Shown: positions 1-9,995, numbered from the stretch's first letter. The stretch: DNA of 64,000 bases from Haloarcula pelagica (GCF_030127105.1 NZ_CP126161.1:2604001-2668000); one strand, 5' to 3'. Notes: generated by a model not told the origin, from the letters alone. Numbers and translations are program-made.

Positions 1-1
1 T

Positions 2-799
2 GGCGAGGAGGGGCGGACCCTCTTCCAGGTGATGTCGACGGGCCACACCACCTACACCACGTTCCACGCCGACTCGGTCGGCGAGGTGATCAAGCGGTTC
101 ACGACCGAACCGATCAACGTCTCGAAGACGCTGTTTACGGCGCTGGATCTCGTCTCGATCCAGACCCAGACCCGTGTCGACGGCAACAAGGTCCGCCGGA
201 ACAAGTCCCTGACCGAGATCAACGAGTACTCCGCCGAGAACGACGAGATCAACGTCCGTGACGTGTACGAGTGGCGCGCCGAGACCGACGAGTACATCCA
301 GATGGGCAACTCCAACACCCTCGAAGAGGTCAAGTTCGACCGCGGGTGGACCCAGGAGAAACTCGACGAGGAACTGTTCAAACGCAAGGTCGTCCTGGCC
401 TATCTCATCGAGCAGGGACTGAACACCTACACGGAGGTCGCCGCGACGATCCAGGCCTTCATCAACGACCCCGACACCATCCTCACGCTCATCGCCAACG
501 GCCAGCTCGAACGGTCGCTGGAGGACCTCCGGGAGATGGAGTCGGTCCAGATCGACATCGATCCCGAGAAAGAGGAGATGGTCCCGCGGCCCGACGCGCC
601 CGAGGAGATGCTCGAAGAGAGCGAGACGATCCTCGACAACGCACAGCCGCTGTTCGACCAGTTCATGAGCCGCGAGACGCCAGACATCGTCTCGGCGCTG
701 ATGGACGGCGACGCGATCCAGGAGGAGGAAGAAGAGGACGACGAGGTCGACTTCGGCCAGTTCGTCCCGAAGGCCGGGACGGAGGCTGACGACGGATGA
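2..799 (+). CDS. Type IV pilus/archaellum-type assembly ATPase, C-terminal part (5' end outside window)
   Basis: The frame is open from base 2, so the gene is cut by the window edge and about 266 residues are visible. The visible part begins near the family's His-box region (GHTTYTTFHAD), a hallmark of GspE/PilB/ArlI secretion ATPases. These hydrolyse ATP at the cytoplasmic face to drive pilin assembly. The tail is strongly acidic, with an E/D run near residue 240 of the visible part, as is usual in haloarchaea. It overlaps the next gene by 4 bases (ATGA), which encodes the matching membrane platform protein, so this is an archaeal pilB-pilC pair. Walker A and B lie upstream and are not seen. 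Confidence 0.9.
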   Translation, partial: GEEGRTLFQVMSTGHTTYTTFHADSVGEVIKRFTTEPINVSKTLFTALDLVSIQTQTRVDGNKVRRNKSLTEINEYSAENDEINVRDVYEWRAETDEYIQMGNSNTLEEVKFDRGWTQEKLDEELFKRKVVLAYLIEQGLNTYTEVAATIQAFINDPDTILTLIANGQLERSLEDLREMESVQIDIDPEKEEMVPRPDAPEEMLEESETILDNAQPLFDQFMSRETPDIVSALMDGDAIQEEEEEDDEVDFGQFVPKAGTEADDG

Positions 800-2841
800 G
801 CCTCGACACCCGGGGGCAACAACAGATAAGCGACAGCGGGACGCTGGGGGACACGTTCTATCCGGCCTACCAGATGCTGTTCGACGAGGAGAGTGACTTC
901 GTCAGCAGCGTCGAGAAGAAACTCTCCCAGGCCAGGATGGCCGACAACGTCGAGATGTTCCTCGCCCGGGCGCTCGCTGTCGGTGTCATCTCCGGTATCG
1001 CGCTGTGGCTGCTTGGAACTTTTCTGGGCGTCGTCTTGGTCGAGTTCTTCTCGCTGACCGGTGAGGAACTCGAACTGCTCGGGATCGCGGTCTCGGACTC
1101 GGTCGCCAGCGTCATCAACATGCTGAAGATCCCGCTGTTGATCCTGATAACCGGGCTGGTGTTCGGTGCGATCGGGTTCGGTATCGGCTTCGGATCACTG
1201 GTCTCGATCCCCTACTTCAGGTCCAACGCCCGCGAGCGCGAGATCAACGTCTTGCTGTCCGACGCCGTCTCGTTCATGTACGCGCTGTCGGTGGGTGGAC
1301 TGAACCAACTGGAGATCCTCCAGGCGATGGCCCAGGCCGACGACACCTACGGCGAGGTGGCCCGTGAGTTCCAGTCGATCGTTCTGGAGACGGAGTACTT
1401 CGACACCGACTACCGGACCGCCGTCCGCAACCAGGCGCTGGAGACGCCGTCGGACGAGCTCTCGCAGTTCCTCACCGACATGCTCTCGATCATCAACTCC
1501 GGTGGGGACATGACCTCATTCCTCGAAGATCAGAAGGAGAAACACATGCGAACCGCCCGCCAGGAACAGGAGAAGATGCTCGAGACCCTGGAGCTGTTCG
1601 GCGAGATGTACATGACCCTCTCGCTGTTCCCGCTGCTTCTCATCATCATCCTCGTGATCATGTCGATGATGGGCAACGCCCAGCAGATGCTCATCTACGG
1701 GACGGTGTACGTCTTGATCCCGCTGGTCGGGATCGGTTTTCTCGTCCTCACGTCGACGGTCACCCAGGACTCCATCGGGGACGGCTACCTCCGGCCAAAC
1801 GCCGGCGAGGAGGAGATCGTCGTCGACGAGGGCGTCGGCGTGTTCAACCTCGGTCTCGTCGAGCGCTACACCGGCGAGTTCAGCGTCTTCGACCGGATCA
1901 AGAGCCGGGAGGGGACCTACGAACTCGTCAACATCCTCGCCGAGCCCCACTACTTCTTCCGTGACCACCCGCTGTTGGTGCTGGGGCTGACGATCCCGCT
2001 CTCGATCGTCGCGGTGGTCGCGTCGGTGTTGCTGGGGTTCGCCCCGCTCCAGTTGAACGGCCCCGGGGGGTTCATCCAGAACCCGGTCAGGGCGACGTTC
2101 TTCTGGGTGTACCTGCCCATGTACATCAACTTCGTCCCGCTGACGATCTTCTACGAGTGGAACCAGCGCTCGCGCAACGCCATCGTCAAGAACCTCTCGG
2201 AGAACCTGCGCAAACTGGCTTCGGCGAACGACACGGGGATGACGCTGCTCGAATCGATCAAAGTCGTCTCCGAGACCTCTTCGGGAAAGCTCTCCGAGGA
2301 GTTCGAGACGATCCACGCGAAGGTCAACTACGGGACCAGCCTGAAACAGTCGCTCAGGGAGTTCAACAACAAGTACCACGTCCCGCGGCTGGCACGCACG
2401 GTGAAACTGATCGCCGAGGCACAGGAGGCGTCCAGCCAGATTCAGGACGTGCTGTCGACGGCCGCACAGGCCTCCGAGAACCAGGACGACATCGATCGCG
2501 ATCGGAAGTCCCGGACCAGGATGCAAGTTGTCATCATTCTTATGACGTATCTCACGCTGCTCGGCGTGATGGCACTGCTGAAGACACAGTTCCTCGACGT
2601 GATGTCGGGACTGGCGACCCAGGCGTCGGGATCGAGCGGTTCGGGCGCTGGCGGCGGGCAGTTCGGCGGGAACGTCGACACGCAGGCGCTGTCGATGTTG
2701 TTCTTCCACGCGGTGACGCTGCAGGCGCTCCTCTCGTCGTTCATCGCCGGATATATACGCGAGGTGAAAATAGCGGCGGGTGTCAAGTTCGCGGTCGTCC
2801 TCCAGACGATCGCGCTCGCGGTGTGGATCGCGGTGGGGTAA
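796..2841 (+). CDS. PilC/TadC/ArlJ-type type II/IV secretion membrane platform protein
   Basis: This 681-residue polytopic protein has the double T2SSF (GspF) layout of archaeal PilC proteins: two cytoplasmic helical domains (about residues 150-270 and 460-590), each followed by hydrophobic segments. Membrane segments are visible near residues 55-80, 110-140, 270-320, 385-440, 590-610 and 640-680. It would form the inner membrane platform for pilus assembly with the ATPase encoded just upstream, whose stop it overlaps. Five pilin-like genes follow. The protein is longer than bacterial PilC (about 400 residues) because of the duplication, as is normal for archaeal relatives. Confidence 0.88.
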   Translation: MSLDTRGQQQISDSGTLGDTFYPAYQMLFDEESDFVSSVEKKLSQARMADNVEMFLARALAVGVISGIALWLLGTFLGVVLVEFFSLTGEELELLGIAVSDSVASVINMLKIPLLILITGLVFGAIGFGIGFGSLVSIPYFRSNAREREINVLLSDAVSFMYALSVGGLNQLEILQAMAQADDTYGEVAREFQSIVLETEYFDTDYRTAVRNQALETPSDELSQFLTDMLSIINSGGDMTSFLEDQKEKHMRTARQEQEKMLETLELFGEMYMTLSLFPLLLIIILVIMSMMGNAQQMLIYGTVYVLIPLVGIGFLVLTSTVTQDSIGDGYLRPNAGEEEIVVDEGVGVFNLGLVERYTGEFSVFDRIKSREGTYELVNILAEPHYFFRDHPLLVLGLTIPLSIVAVVASVLLGFAPLQLNGPGGFIQNPVRATFFWVYLPMYINFVPLTIFYEWNQRSRNAIVKNLSENLRKLASANDTGMTLLESIKVVSETSSGKLSEEFETIHAKVNYGTSLKQSLREFNNKYHVPRLARTVKLIAEAQEASSQIQDVLSTAAQASENQDDIDRDRKSRTRMQVVIILMTYLTLLGVMALLKTQFLDVMSGLATQASGSSGSGAGGGQFGGNVDTQALSMLFFHAVTLQALLSSFIAGYIREVKIAAGVKFAVVLQTIALAVWIAVG

Positions 2842-2857
2842 CCTATCTGGTGGTCAT

Positions 2858-3373
2858 ATGAACGAGAGGGGACAAACGCCACAGGACTTCGCCGTGGGGG
2901 CGAGCATACTGCTCGTTACGATTATCGGGGCGTTCGCGTTCATTCAGGGCGGCGCGCTCTCGGTGTACGAAGATCCCGTGACGGAGATCGAACAGCCACA
3001 GGCAGACCGGATCGCGTCGTATCTCGTCGAGAACTACAGCGTCGGAGACCAGCGCAACATCGTCTTACACAACGAGTCCGGCGGTCTCAATAGAACGCTG
3101 TCGAACGACACGGAGCTTGCGAACCTCACCGCACACGCGGCGGTCAACGTCTCGTCGTCCCGACGGACGGACCCGACGCTCAACGTGAGTATCGTGAACA
3201 ACTCGACGCTGCAGTCCGGACAACTCCGGCCGGCCAGAGCGGGGAGCAAGACGCTGGCGTGGGGTGAAGCGTACGACAACCAAACCGCGTCGACCTCGAC
3301 GCGAGTGATCAGGCTCCGGAACGACAGGGTCACCTGTGAGCCGGTCTGCTGGCTGGTGGTGCGTGCATGGTGA
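2858..3373 (+). CDS. Pilin-like minor secretion protein, operon A gene 1
   Basis: The ATG at 2858 is preferred over the longer frame because it puts a prepilin-like N-terminus (RGQT, DFAVG, then about 20 hydrophobic residues) at the start. The 171-residue protein has one N-terminal membrane segment, then an N-glycosylation-rich (N-x-S/T) outside part. It lies 16 bases after the pilC-like gene and overlaps the next gene by 7 bases. Its paralogue at 44227 keeps the RGQT and DFAVG motifs. It is probably a minor pilin or pseudopilin processed by a PibD-type peptidase. The exact role is unknown. Confidence 0.75.
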   Translation: MNERGQTPQDFAVGASILLVTIIGAFAFIQGGALSVYEDPVTEIEQPQADRIASYLVENYSVGDQRNIVLHNESGGLNRTLSNDTELANLTAHAAVNVSSSRRTDPTLNVSIVNNSTLQSGQLRPARAGSKTLAWGEAYDNQTASTSTRVIRLRNDRVTCEPVCWLVVRAW

Positions 3374-3963
3374 GCGGCCGCCGCGGCCAGGCGTACACGC
3401 TCGAAGGCGTCCTGGCGGCGATCCTCGTGATCTCGGCGACGGTGTTCGGGATCACGTCCATCGACACCCGTGCGTGGGAAGACGGAACCCGAGAGGAAAC
3501 CCGGCGGCTCGAAACCCGGGCCGACGACCTCCTCACGGTCGGTAAGAACACGGGCGCGCTGGAGAACGCCATCCTGTGTTACAACTCCGGTCGGACGCGG
3601 ATCAACGGGAACAACTCCAGCCGTCCCGCGGAGTTCGAGCGGATGCTCAACCTGACCTTCGACTCCCGGGGCGAGCAGTACAACATCTACTTCAACTATC
3701 TCAACGAGACCGGCGAGCAGCGTGTGACGGAACTGGTCTCGGAGAACTCGCCCGCGAGCGCGAACCGGCCGTCGACCGGTGCCGCGGTCGCGACACGGAC
3801 CGTCGCCCTGACCGACAACATGTCGGTGCGCACTAACTCGCCGTCGAACGCCTGCGGAAACGCGGGACCGCGCGTGAAATCGTTATCGAGCTTCTACATC
3901 CCCGATGCCGACAACAACACACGACTGTACAATCTGGTGGAGGTGCGACTGATCGTATGGTGA
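3367..3963 (+). CDS. Pilin-like minor secretion protein, operon A gene 2
   Basis: This 198-residue protein has a prepilin-like N-terminus: a basic stretch, RGQAYTLEG with the acidic residue expected a few positions after cleavage, then a hydrophobic helix. The body carries several N-glycosylation sequons and Cys residues near 70 and 162. It overlaps both neighbours by 7 bases, so translation is probably coupled. The paralogue at 44771 shares RGQAxTLE and overall length. It is inferred to be an accessory pilin of the upstream ATPase/PilC system. Confidence 0.75.
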   Translation: MVSGRRGQAYTLEGVLAAILVISATVFGITSIDTRAWEDGTREETRRLETRADDLLTVGKNTGALENAILCYNSGRTRINGNNSSRPAEFERMLNLTFDSRGEQYNIYFNYLNETGEQRVTELVSENSPASANRPSTGAAVATRTVALTDNMSVRTNSPSNACGNAGPRVKSLSSFYIPDADNNTRLYNLVEVRLIVW

Positions 3964-4853
3964 GCACTGCCGATACTCGGGGCCAGCTGTTGCTCGTCGG
4001 CGGGATCGCGATCGCGATCGTGTTCCTGCTGTCGATCATCCTGACCAACAGCCTCGTCGTGACCACGTACACGGCGACTCCCGAGAGCGCCGACCGGATC
4101 GAGGAAGTCGAGGACCGCGAGACGGCCGTCCGGCAGGATCTCACGACCGTCGCCGCGGCGGTCCGCAACAACACGACGTTCTCGAACTTCAACTCGACGT
4201 TCAACACGTCGCTACAGAACTACACGCGTTATCGAACGCGAGTCAGCGGCTCACAGTCGGGCGTCTACATCAACGCGACGTTGAACGCGACGGCTTCGAA
4301 CGGTGGGTACATCAGGTCGACGCCGTCTATCACCCCGGTCGGGTTCCGCGCCCCGACGCCACCGAACCCCTCCGACTGGGTCGTCGCGGAAGATGTCGAC
4401 AGCGTCTCTGTGTTCAACTTCACCGCGACGGGTGACTCCGAAGACTTCGTTCTCACCGTCGAGGGTGACAGCGGCGACGTGTGGGAACTCGAAATCACCG
4501 GTTCGAGCGGCTACGGGGAGGTCGTCGTCACACCGCCCGGAGGCACCGCGACGACGGTCTGTTCCAGCACCAGCCCGGGCGAGGACATCGATGTCGATCT
4601 CGTCGCGGGGACGTGTACCGTCGGTGGCACTACGTCGACGTTTGCGACTTTCGAGAGCAGCGTCGACGAACCGTACGACGAGATCGCAGTGCAAAAAGGC
4701 AACAAGTTCAGGGGCTACGTCTGGTATGCCTCGACGGGCACCTTCTCGAACGGAAAGACAGGTGGCTACCCGGCCACCCCGGCCGTCGACCTCACCTACA
4801 CCGGTCCACAGACCAGTTACAACCGGACGATCGTACTGGAGAACGAGACATGA
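3957..4853 (+). CDS. Pilin-like secretion protein, operon A gene 3
   Basis: This 298-residue protein starts with TRGQLLLVGG followed by a hydrophobic helix (residues 8-35), then a long extracellular beta-rich region full of T, S, G and D. Coverage by N-glycosylation sequons is dense around residues 60-110. The paralogue at 45343 has RGQIILIA and the same middle region (an FTNWTVA-like stretch, then a hydrophilic beta domain). It overlaps both neighbours (7 and 4 bases). It is likely a membrane-tethered component of the pilus or pseudopilus. No enzymatic motif is seen. Confidence 0.72.
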   Translation: MVSTADTRGQLLLVGGIAIAIVFLLSIILTNSLVVTTYTATPESADRIEEVEDRETAVRQDLTTVAAAVRNNTTFSNFNSTFNTSLQNYTRYRTRVSGSQSGVYINATLNATASNGGYIRSTPSITPVGFRAPTPPNPSDWVVAEDVDSVSVFNFTATGDSEDFVLTVEGDSGDVWELEITGSSGYGEVVVTPPGGTATTVCSSTSPGEDIDVDLVAGTCTVGGTTSTFATFESSVDEPYDEIAVQKGNKFRGYVWYASTGTFSNGKTGGYPATPAVDLTYTGPQTSYNRTIVLENET

Positions 4854-5314
4854 TCGGGCGACTGTTCGCCGACAGTCGTGGCGTCTCGCCGGCGGTCACG
4901 CAGGCGCTGACCATCGGTATCTCGACCGTGTTGGTCACCGGCCTGTTGATCGGTGGCGGGGCGCTCGTCGACGGCCAGACCGAAGACATCGCTCGTGAAG
5001 GGCTGATCGACATCGGGTCCGGCGTCGCGACCGATCTGGTTCGACTCGACCAGTTCAACACGTCGACGCTGAACGCCGATGTCGAGTTCCGGTCACGCTA
5101 TCCCGAACGGGTCGCCGGCCAGCAGTACCGGATCACGCTCGTTCCGACGAGCAGTCAGACCAAGATCTACGTCAACTCGACCGTGGAAGACTACTCGACG
5201 GTCGTCCGCTTCGAGAACCAGAGCCGCGTCTGCCCGGGGACCGCCGACGGCGGCACGGTCACGGTCCGGTTCGACACGTCGAGTGGCGCACAGTGCATGG
5301 AGATCGAAGACTAA
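4850..5314 (+). CDS. Pilin-like secretion protein, operon A gene 4
   Basis: ATG at 4850 overlaps the previous stop by 4 bases and gives 154 residues. The N-terminus (DSRGVSPAVTQALTIGIS) resembles the archaeal class III prepilin signal with its VSP motif, followed by one hydrophobic helix and the GGxxLVDGQ stretch also present in the paralogue at 46287 (FVEGQ). The rest is a small beta-rich ectodomain with two Cys that could pair. The longer upstream frame is antisense or out-of-frame sequence of gene 3 and was discarded. Confidence 0.72.
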   Translation: MIGRLFADSRGVSPAVTQALTIGISTVLVTGLLIGGGALVDGQTEDIAREGLIDIGSGVATDLVRLDQFNTSTLNADVEFRSRYPERVAGQQYRITLVPTSSQTKIYVNSTVEDYSTVVRFENQSRVCPGTADGGTVTVRFDTSSGAQCMEIED

Positions 5315-6066
5315 TGCTGGGAGACACGCCTGATAGCACCCGGCGCGCGGTCTCGGATCTGATCGCGTTCACGCTCGTGTTCAGTATCATCATCAGTTCG
5401 ATCGGCTTTCTCACCGTCGGTGGGTTCACCGCACTGGAAGGCGTCAGGGACGGCGCCGAGACGAACACCGCCGAAGCGACGATGGTCGGCTACGCGGAGA
5501 CGCTGGCCGACCACAGAAACGAGCGTGCGCCGCGGCGCGAGACGACGATCAAGCTCCAGGGCCATTCGCTCAGCCGACAATCGTCGTCGTTCGTCGTCGA
5601 TGTCGCGGGCGTCTCGGGCACACAGACGATCTCGACGGGGACACTCGTCAGAACGACGGGCAGTGATACGGACCTGGTGTACACGAGCGGCGCGGTGTTC
5701 CGAGCCGACGAAAACGGCGGTGTCCGCGTCGTTCGTGTCCCGCCGTTTCGTTGCGGTACCACCGGTGCCCACCTCTCGTTCGTCCGCGTGACCGGTGACA
5801 TCAACCAGTCCTCGTCCGGGCGGGTGACTCTCCGGAGCCAACTCCGGAACCGGTCGCTGTACTTCCCGGACCCGTCCTCCGGATCGGCGATCACCACTCG
5901 CGTGACTGTGGATGTCTCCGGGACCGAATACCGGACCGCGTGGGAGCGGACGTTCGAGCGCTATCTTGAGTGGTCCGCTACCGGGACGCCCGGCGTGTAC
6001 GAGTGTGCGGGGATCGACCAGGCTGTCGTCGAGAACACGTCTATCGACATCCAGGCGATCTCCTGA
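5314..6066 (+). CDS. Pilin-like secretion protein, operon A gene 5
   Basis: TAATG coupling places the start at 5314, giving 250 residues. An N-terminal hydrophobic helix (RAVSDLIAFTLVFSIIISS) is followed by a coiled segment and a beta-rich ectodomain. The conserved elements LVYTSGAVFRAD and a CAGI tail match LVYEAGAVFRTQ and a conserved Cys in the paralogue at 46726. It is the last gene of the operon; a UUCG-loop hairpin lies 36 bases after its stop. Probably a minor pilin or cap-like subunit; function not proven. Confidence 0.72.
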   Translation: MLGDTPDSTRRAVSDLIAFTLVFSIIISSIGFLTVGGFTALEGVRDGAETNTAEATMVGYAETLADHRNERAPRRETTIKLQGHSLSRQSSSFVVDVAGVSGTQTISTGTLVRTTGSDTDLVYTSGAVFRADENGGVRVVRVPPFRCGTTGAHLSFVRVTGDINQSSSGRVTLRSQLRNRSLYFPDPSSGSAITTRVTVDVSGTEYRTAWERTFERYLEWSATGTPGVYECAGIDQAVVENTSIDIQAIS

Positions 6067-6101
6067 TCGTCACACCTGGGGTCCGATCGGTCGCTTTCGT
6101 C

Positions 6102-6115
6102 CCGCCTTCGGGCGG
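6102..6115. terminator. Stable hairpin between convergent genes
   Basis: CCGCC and GGCGG are separated by a TTCG tetraloop, an unusually stable hairpin. It lies in the 125-base gap between the + operon ending at 6066 and the convergent gene whose stop is at 6192. It could stop transcription from either side. No long T run follows. Confidence 0.45.
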
Positions 6116-6191
6116 TCCCGTCCGGCAGCGCTGCTGTTGATAGTGCTGGTAGACTGTGAGAACTGACGACGAGGACGGAGCCGGGACCGCG

Positions 6192-9100
6192 CTACGTAGC
6201 GGTCACGTTGACGAGATCGGAGTCGACGTTGACCGGCGAGTCCTCGCGCGTACTGACGCCGTCGGGGACTTTCTGGAGGAACAACTCGCCGCTACTGGTA
6301 ACCGTCGGCCCGCTCTGTGCGCTCTGGGTGTCGTTGTAGACGAGTATCTCGTAGTCGTAGGTGTTCCCGGTCGAGAGCGCACTGACATCGAAGCCGTACT
6401 GCGTCGGCTGGGTCGCGCTGGTGTACACCGTGTCGGTCTTCGAATCGTCGACGACCGTCCCCCCTCCGCCGTCGGTGATCCGCAGGCGGACTTCCCGCTC
6501 GTCGCTCACGACACCGACGTTCTCGACGCCGACGTTGAGTCGGGAGATCCGTCCGCGGCGGATGATCTGTGTCCCCGGCGTGTAGTTTTTCGTCCCGATG
6601 TTGATGTTCGTGGGCGTGACACGCGAGTGGCCGATCTCGATCGACTGGTTCGCACTCGTCGTGTTGGGCGTCACCACGTAGTAGTTGTACGTCCCCTCAC
6701 GGCCCGGGGTCGCGGTGATCTCGAAGTCCAGTTCCTTGTTGTTGCCCGACGGAATCGTGTGAGTCTCGGTCACGGTGTAGCTCGTCCCGGTGTCGGTGTT
6801 CTCGTAGACCAGCGTCACGTCCATGTCGGTCCCGTCTTCGCTCCCAGTGTTGTCGACGCGTGCCCTGATGACTGGGTTGCTGTCGTCGGTGTCGTCGGAA
6901 CCGGCGTTGATCTCGGCGGCTGCCGGGCCTTCGAGTTTCGTCACCTGATAGTAGGGACCGCTGGTACTTCCGATCCGTAGCTGCTGTGTCTGTGCGTCGT
7001 CGACAGTTCCGTCGGTCCCTGCGACCTCGACCTCCCAGTTGTAGGTGCCCGGAGTGTAGCTCGTCGTCGGCAGGGTGAGTGTCACGTCCGTCTCCTCGCC
7101 GGGCTGGAGAACGCTCGTGCTCACCGGGCTCTGTGAAGCGCCCGCAAACGCCGGATAGACAGTCGCCTGGCCGGCCTTCTCGCCGGTGTTCTCGATGGTC
7201 ACGTCGACGTTGGTGCCGGCGCCACTGGGGCTTGTGACCAGTGCCGGTGCGTCTACGTCGGTGATGTTGAACGTCGCGGGCTGGACGTTCTCACGCTCCG
7301 TACTCACGACTTTCAGCGACACGACGGCGTCGTTGTAGTCCGGATCGTTCGGTCCGGCGGCGTTCTCTGCGCTCGCGTTTTCCTTCGAGAGCTCGTACAT
7401 GAAGATGTACTGGTCTTCCGCGAGCTGGAGGTTCCCGTCGCCGTCGAGGCTCGCGTTGACCGTATCGAGCATCTGGTTCAGTTCGAGCTGGTACCAGTCG
7501 GCCTGTCCGGGCGCGGGTGCCGGGTCGCCGTTGCCGAGGATGACGACGTTGCTGGAACTCTTCGTATCCGTAATCTCGATCCGTTCGCGGCCTCTGTCGT
7601 CACACACCTGGCCACCCAACCGGTAGCCGTTCCGGTCGTGTGTGTAGTAGTTCCCGTTATCGTCGGAATAATCGTAATCGTTACAGTTGTACGACGTTCC
7701 CCAGATAGAGAGTTCCGACCCGGCGCTGACGGTCATCCGCTCGACGTACGGGTTCGGTATATCGGGCTGGTACATCCGCTGTTCCGCGTGTGGGTGGTTG
7801 ATGTTCCCGTTGTACTCGCTCGTCCATAGCGGGGTGACTTCGGACATGGTGTCGTTTTCGACGTACGTCCGGACCGTCGTCGGGGCCGAGAACTCCCACA
7901 AGTTCCCGTTGGGGCCCCGGGTCAGTCCCTCGAGTTCCGCACCGCCTGCGACGATCTTGATTCGGGCGTTCTTGGTGAACTCCAGGAACTCACTGCCGTC
8001 ACTGTCTTGATTTTCCTCGACACCGGACCCCTGCTCTCTCACCTCCAGAATCTGGCCCAGGCTGCCGTTGTCGGTCTCGACCTCGATCGTGTTCTGGCCC
8101 AACTCGAACCGGCTCGAGTCGTTCTCGACGGTCGTCACGAACCGCTCTGTCGTCGTCTGGCCCGGGCTCAGCGTCACGTCCCACGCTTCGAGATCGGTGT
8201 TCGTCCGCTCGTTGTCCAGATCGATCGTCTGTTCGTCGGTCGTGCCGCCGCTGTTGGTCACGGTGACGTTGATCGCGACATCGTTGGTCCGTCTGACGCT
8301 GCTGGGGTCGAGTTCCAGGCGCTGGATGACGAAGTTCGGCGCCGCGTTGCCGGCTTTGACGTAGAACGTGCTCCGCTGGGTCTGGTTGGGCGTCGTGACT
8401 GTCAGACTGTACGACCCTGTACTGGGGAACGTGTGTGAGACCGTTCGGGTGACGGTACTCGAATCGGACAGCGTCTCAGTCGCGTTGGTGGTGGCGACGA
8501 CTGTGTCGGTGTCCTCGTTCTTGATCGTCGCGTTGACGGAGCCGGTCATCGTCTGGTTGCCGGCGTTCTGGACCGTCGCCGAGAACACCTTCGTCTCGCC
8601 CCGTGTCGGCGTGTCGTAGACGACGTTGGTGATGTCGAACCGACCGGGCGGGCCGACGACGAACGGTCGCTGCATCGAGTCGCTCCCGACGCTGAACTTC
8701 AGTTGATGCATACCCGGACGGTCGATCGGGAGCGCATCGCTCACGTCGGTGCTGACGTTCTCGCCTGGATGGATGGTCGCGTTCCAGGTGGTGTCCGGTT
8801 GGCCGGTGACCTCGAGTCTGAGCGTCGCTGTCTTCGTCATCCCGCCCGTGTTCTCGACCCAGACGTGCCCGTTGGACGCATTTCCGACGGTCGTCCCGCT
8901 GGAGATGTTCTCCGCGGAGAACTGGGCGTTCGGTGTGGCCGTGGGGCTGTTGAACTGGACCTTCGCGGTCGAGTTCGTATCTGCTGCGACCGTGACGTTG
9001 TGCGGGCTCCCGGGGACGATATCGCTGCTGTCGAGCGTGAACGTGACTGTCTTCGTCTGCTTCCCGTTGAGCGTCACGTCGGTGTCTGTCGTGGCCGTCC

Positions 9101-9995
9101 CGTTGTGATAATCGAACGTGACTTCGTCGGTCCCACTCAGTCCCCCCACGTTCGTGACCTCGGCGGTGACCTCGTAGTTCGATCCGGGACCTGGTGTCAC
9201 GGTGACGTTCTCGGCCCTGAAATCGGGGTCGGACACGTCGCCGAGTTCGAATTTGATCGTGACGTTGTCGTAGGGGCCGGCAGGTGCCCCGCCGTCGACG
9301 CTCACGCTCACACGCCTGTCGTCGTAGTTGTCACGGGCCCAGCTCGCCCAGGCGCGGGCGAACGTGCTGTTACTGATCTTCAGCGACGCGTTGTCGACCG
9401 CCGTCGGCGAGCAGGCGGGGTCGCTGTAGAGCTTGCCGGTGATCTCACGTTGCTCGTCCAGTTCCTGCGTGACGTTCGATGTCGCTTTCAGGGTTCCACT
9501 GGAGGTGATGTTGCCGGTGACGTTCGTGAACGAGACGGAGAGCGAACCGTTGTTGTAGTTCAGATCCGGCGGCGCGCTCATCACTGCGCCCGCCTCTGTC
9601 ATCTTCCAGACACCGCCTGCCTCGTAGGCGGTCACCGTCTCTGCCCCGTCGTGTCTGATCGTCCCCATCTGCCGCGGTCCGGTCGAACACACTCCGTTGT
9701 CGTTGAGGGTCAGGTTGTACGTCGCGTTCCGGTTGATCGAGACATCCTTGTCGACCTCGTCACTGATCTCGAAGGTCTGGCCCTCCTCGTCGGCCTGCTG
9801 GAAGACGCTGTCGACTTTCAGCATCGTCTCCTCGGAGATCTCCTCGTTCGAGTCCGTGTTCAGGTCTTCCACCACCGCCGACCCAGCCAGCAAAACGATA
9901 GCGATACCGACCGTGACGACACCGATGAGAAGCACCACCGCAACGACGGACGATACCCCACGCTTATCGGCCCCTTTGCGCCCCTCTAAATTCAT
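6192..9995 (-). CDS. Large pilin-anchored surface protein with repeated CARDB-like Ig domains
   Basis: This is a 1267-residue protein. The N-terminus (KRGVSSVVAVVLLIGVV) is a class III prepilin-like signal and membrane helix. Residues of about 40-230 resemble the N-terminal region of the paralogue at 47569 (a QMGTIRHDGA/GGVWKM stretch, then a beta domain). The rest is a chain of about 100-residue beta-sandwich repeats of CARDB type (N-V-T-V-T-N-x-G, then TxTVTFTL-like strands), with a unique mid part near residues 680-880. Sequons are plentiful. It faces the pilin operon convergently. Inferred role: a long adhesin or stalk handled by the neighbouring secretion system. Promoter-like A/T-rich sequence lies at about 9998-10040. 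Confidence 0.75.
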   Translation of the reverse strand: MNLEGRKGADKRGVSSVVAVVLLIGVVTVGIAIVLLAGSAVVEDLNTDSNEEISEETMLKVDSVFQQADEEGQTFEISDEVDKDVSINRNATYNLTLNDNGVCSTGPRQMGTIRHDGAETVTAYEAGGVWKMTEAGAVMSAPPDLNYNNGSLSVSFTNVTGNITSSGTLKATSNVTQELDEQREITGKLYSDPACSPTAVDNASLKISNSTFARAWASWARDNYDDRRVSVSVDGGAPAGPYDNVTIKFELGDVSDPDFRAENVTVTPGPGSNYEVTAEVTNVGGLSGTDEVTFDYHNGTATTDTDVTLNGKQTKTVTFTLDSSDIVPGSPHNVTVAADTNSTAKVQFNSPTATPNAQFSAENISSGTTVGNASNGHVWVENTGGMTKTATLRLEVTGQPDTTWNATIHPGENVSTDVSDALPIDRPGMHQLKFSVGSDSMQRPFVVGPPGRFDITNVVYDTPTRGETKVFSATVQNAGNQTMTGSVNATIKNEDTDTVVATTNATETLSDSSTVTRTVSHTFPSTGSYSLTVTTPNQTQRSTFYVKAGNAAPNFVIQRLELDPSSVRRTNDVAINVTVTNSGGTTDEQTIDLDNERTNTDLEAWDVTLSPGQTTTERFVTTVENDSSRFELGQNTIEVETDNGSLGQILEVREQGSGVEENQDSDGSEFLEFTKNARIKIVAGGAELEGLTRGPNGNLWEFSAPTTVRTYVENDTMSEVTPLWTSEYNGNINHPHAEQRMYQPDIPNPYVERMTVSAGSELSIWGTSYNCNDYDYSDDNGNYYTHDRNGYRLGGQVCDDRGRERIEITDTKSSSNVVILGNGDPAPAPGQADWYQLELNQMLDTVNASLDGDGNLQLAEDQYIFMYELSKENASAENAAGPNDPDYNDAVVSLKVVSTERENVQPATFNITDVDAPALVTSPSGAGTNVDVTIENTGEKAGQATVYPAFAGASQSPVSTSVLQPGEETDVTLTLPTTSYTPGTYNWEVEVAGTDGTVDDAQTQQLRIGSTSGPYYQVTKLEGPAAAEINAGSDDTDDSNPVIRARVDNTGSEDGTDMDVTLVYENTDTGTSYTVTETHTIPSGNNKELDFEITATPGREGTYNYYVVTPNTTSANQSIEIGHSRVTPTNINIGTKNYTPGTQIIRRGRISRLNVGVENVGVVSDEREVRLRITDGGGGTVVDDSKTDTVYTSATQPTQYGFDVSALSTGNTYDYEILVYNDTQSAQSGPTVTSSGELFLQKVPDGVSTREDSPVNVDSDLVNVTAT

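Noticed and set aside
1516-2709. 397-codon minus-strand frame opposite the PilC-like gene
   Set aside because: Shadow frame from high third-position G+C; His/Arg/Asp-rich low-complexity translation opposite a clear family member.
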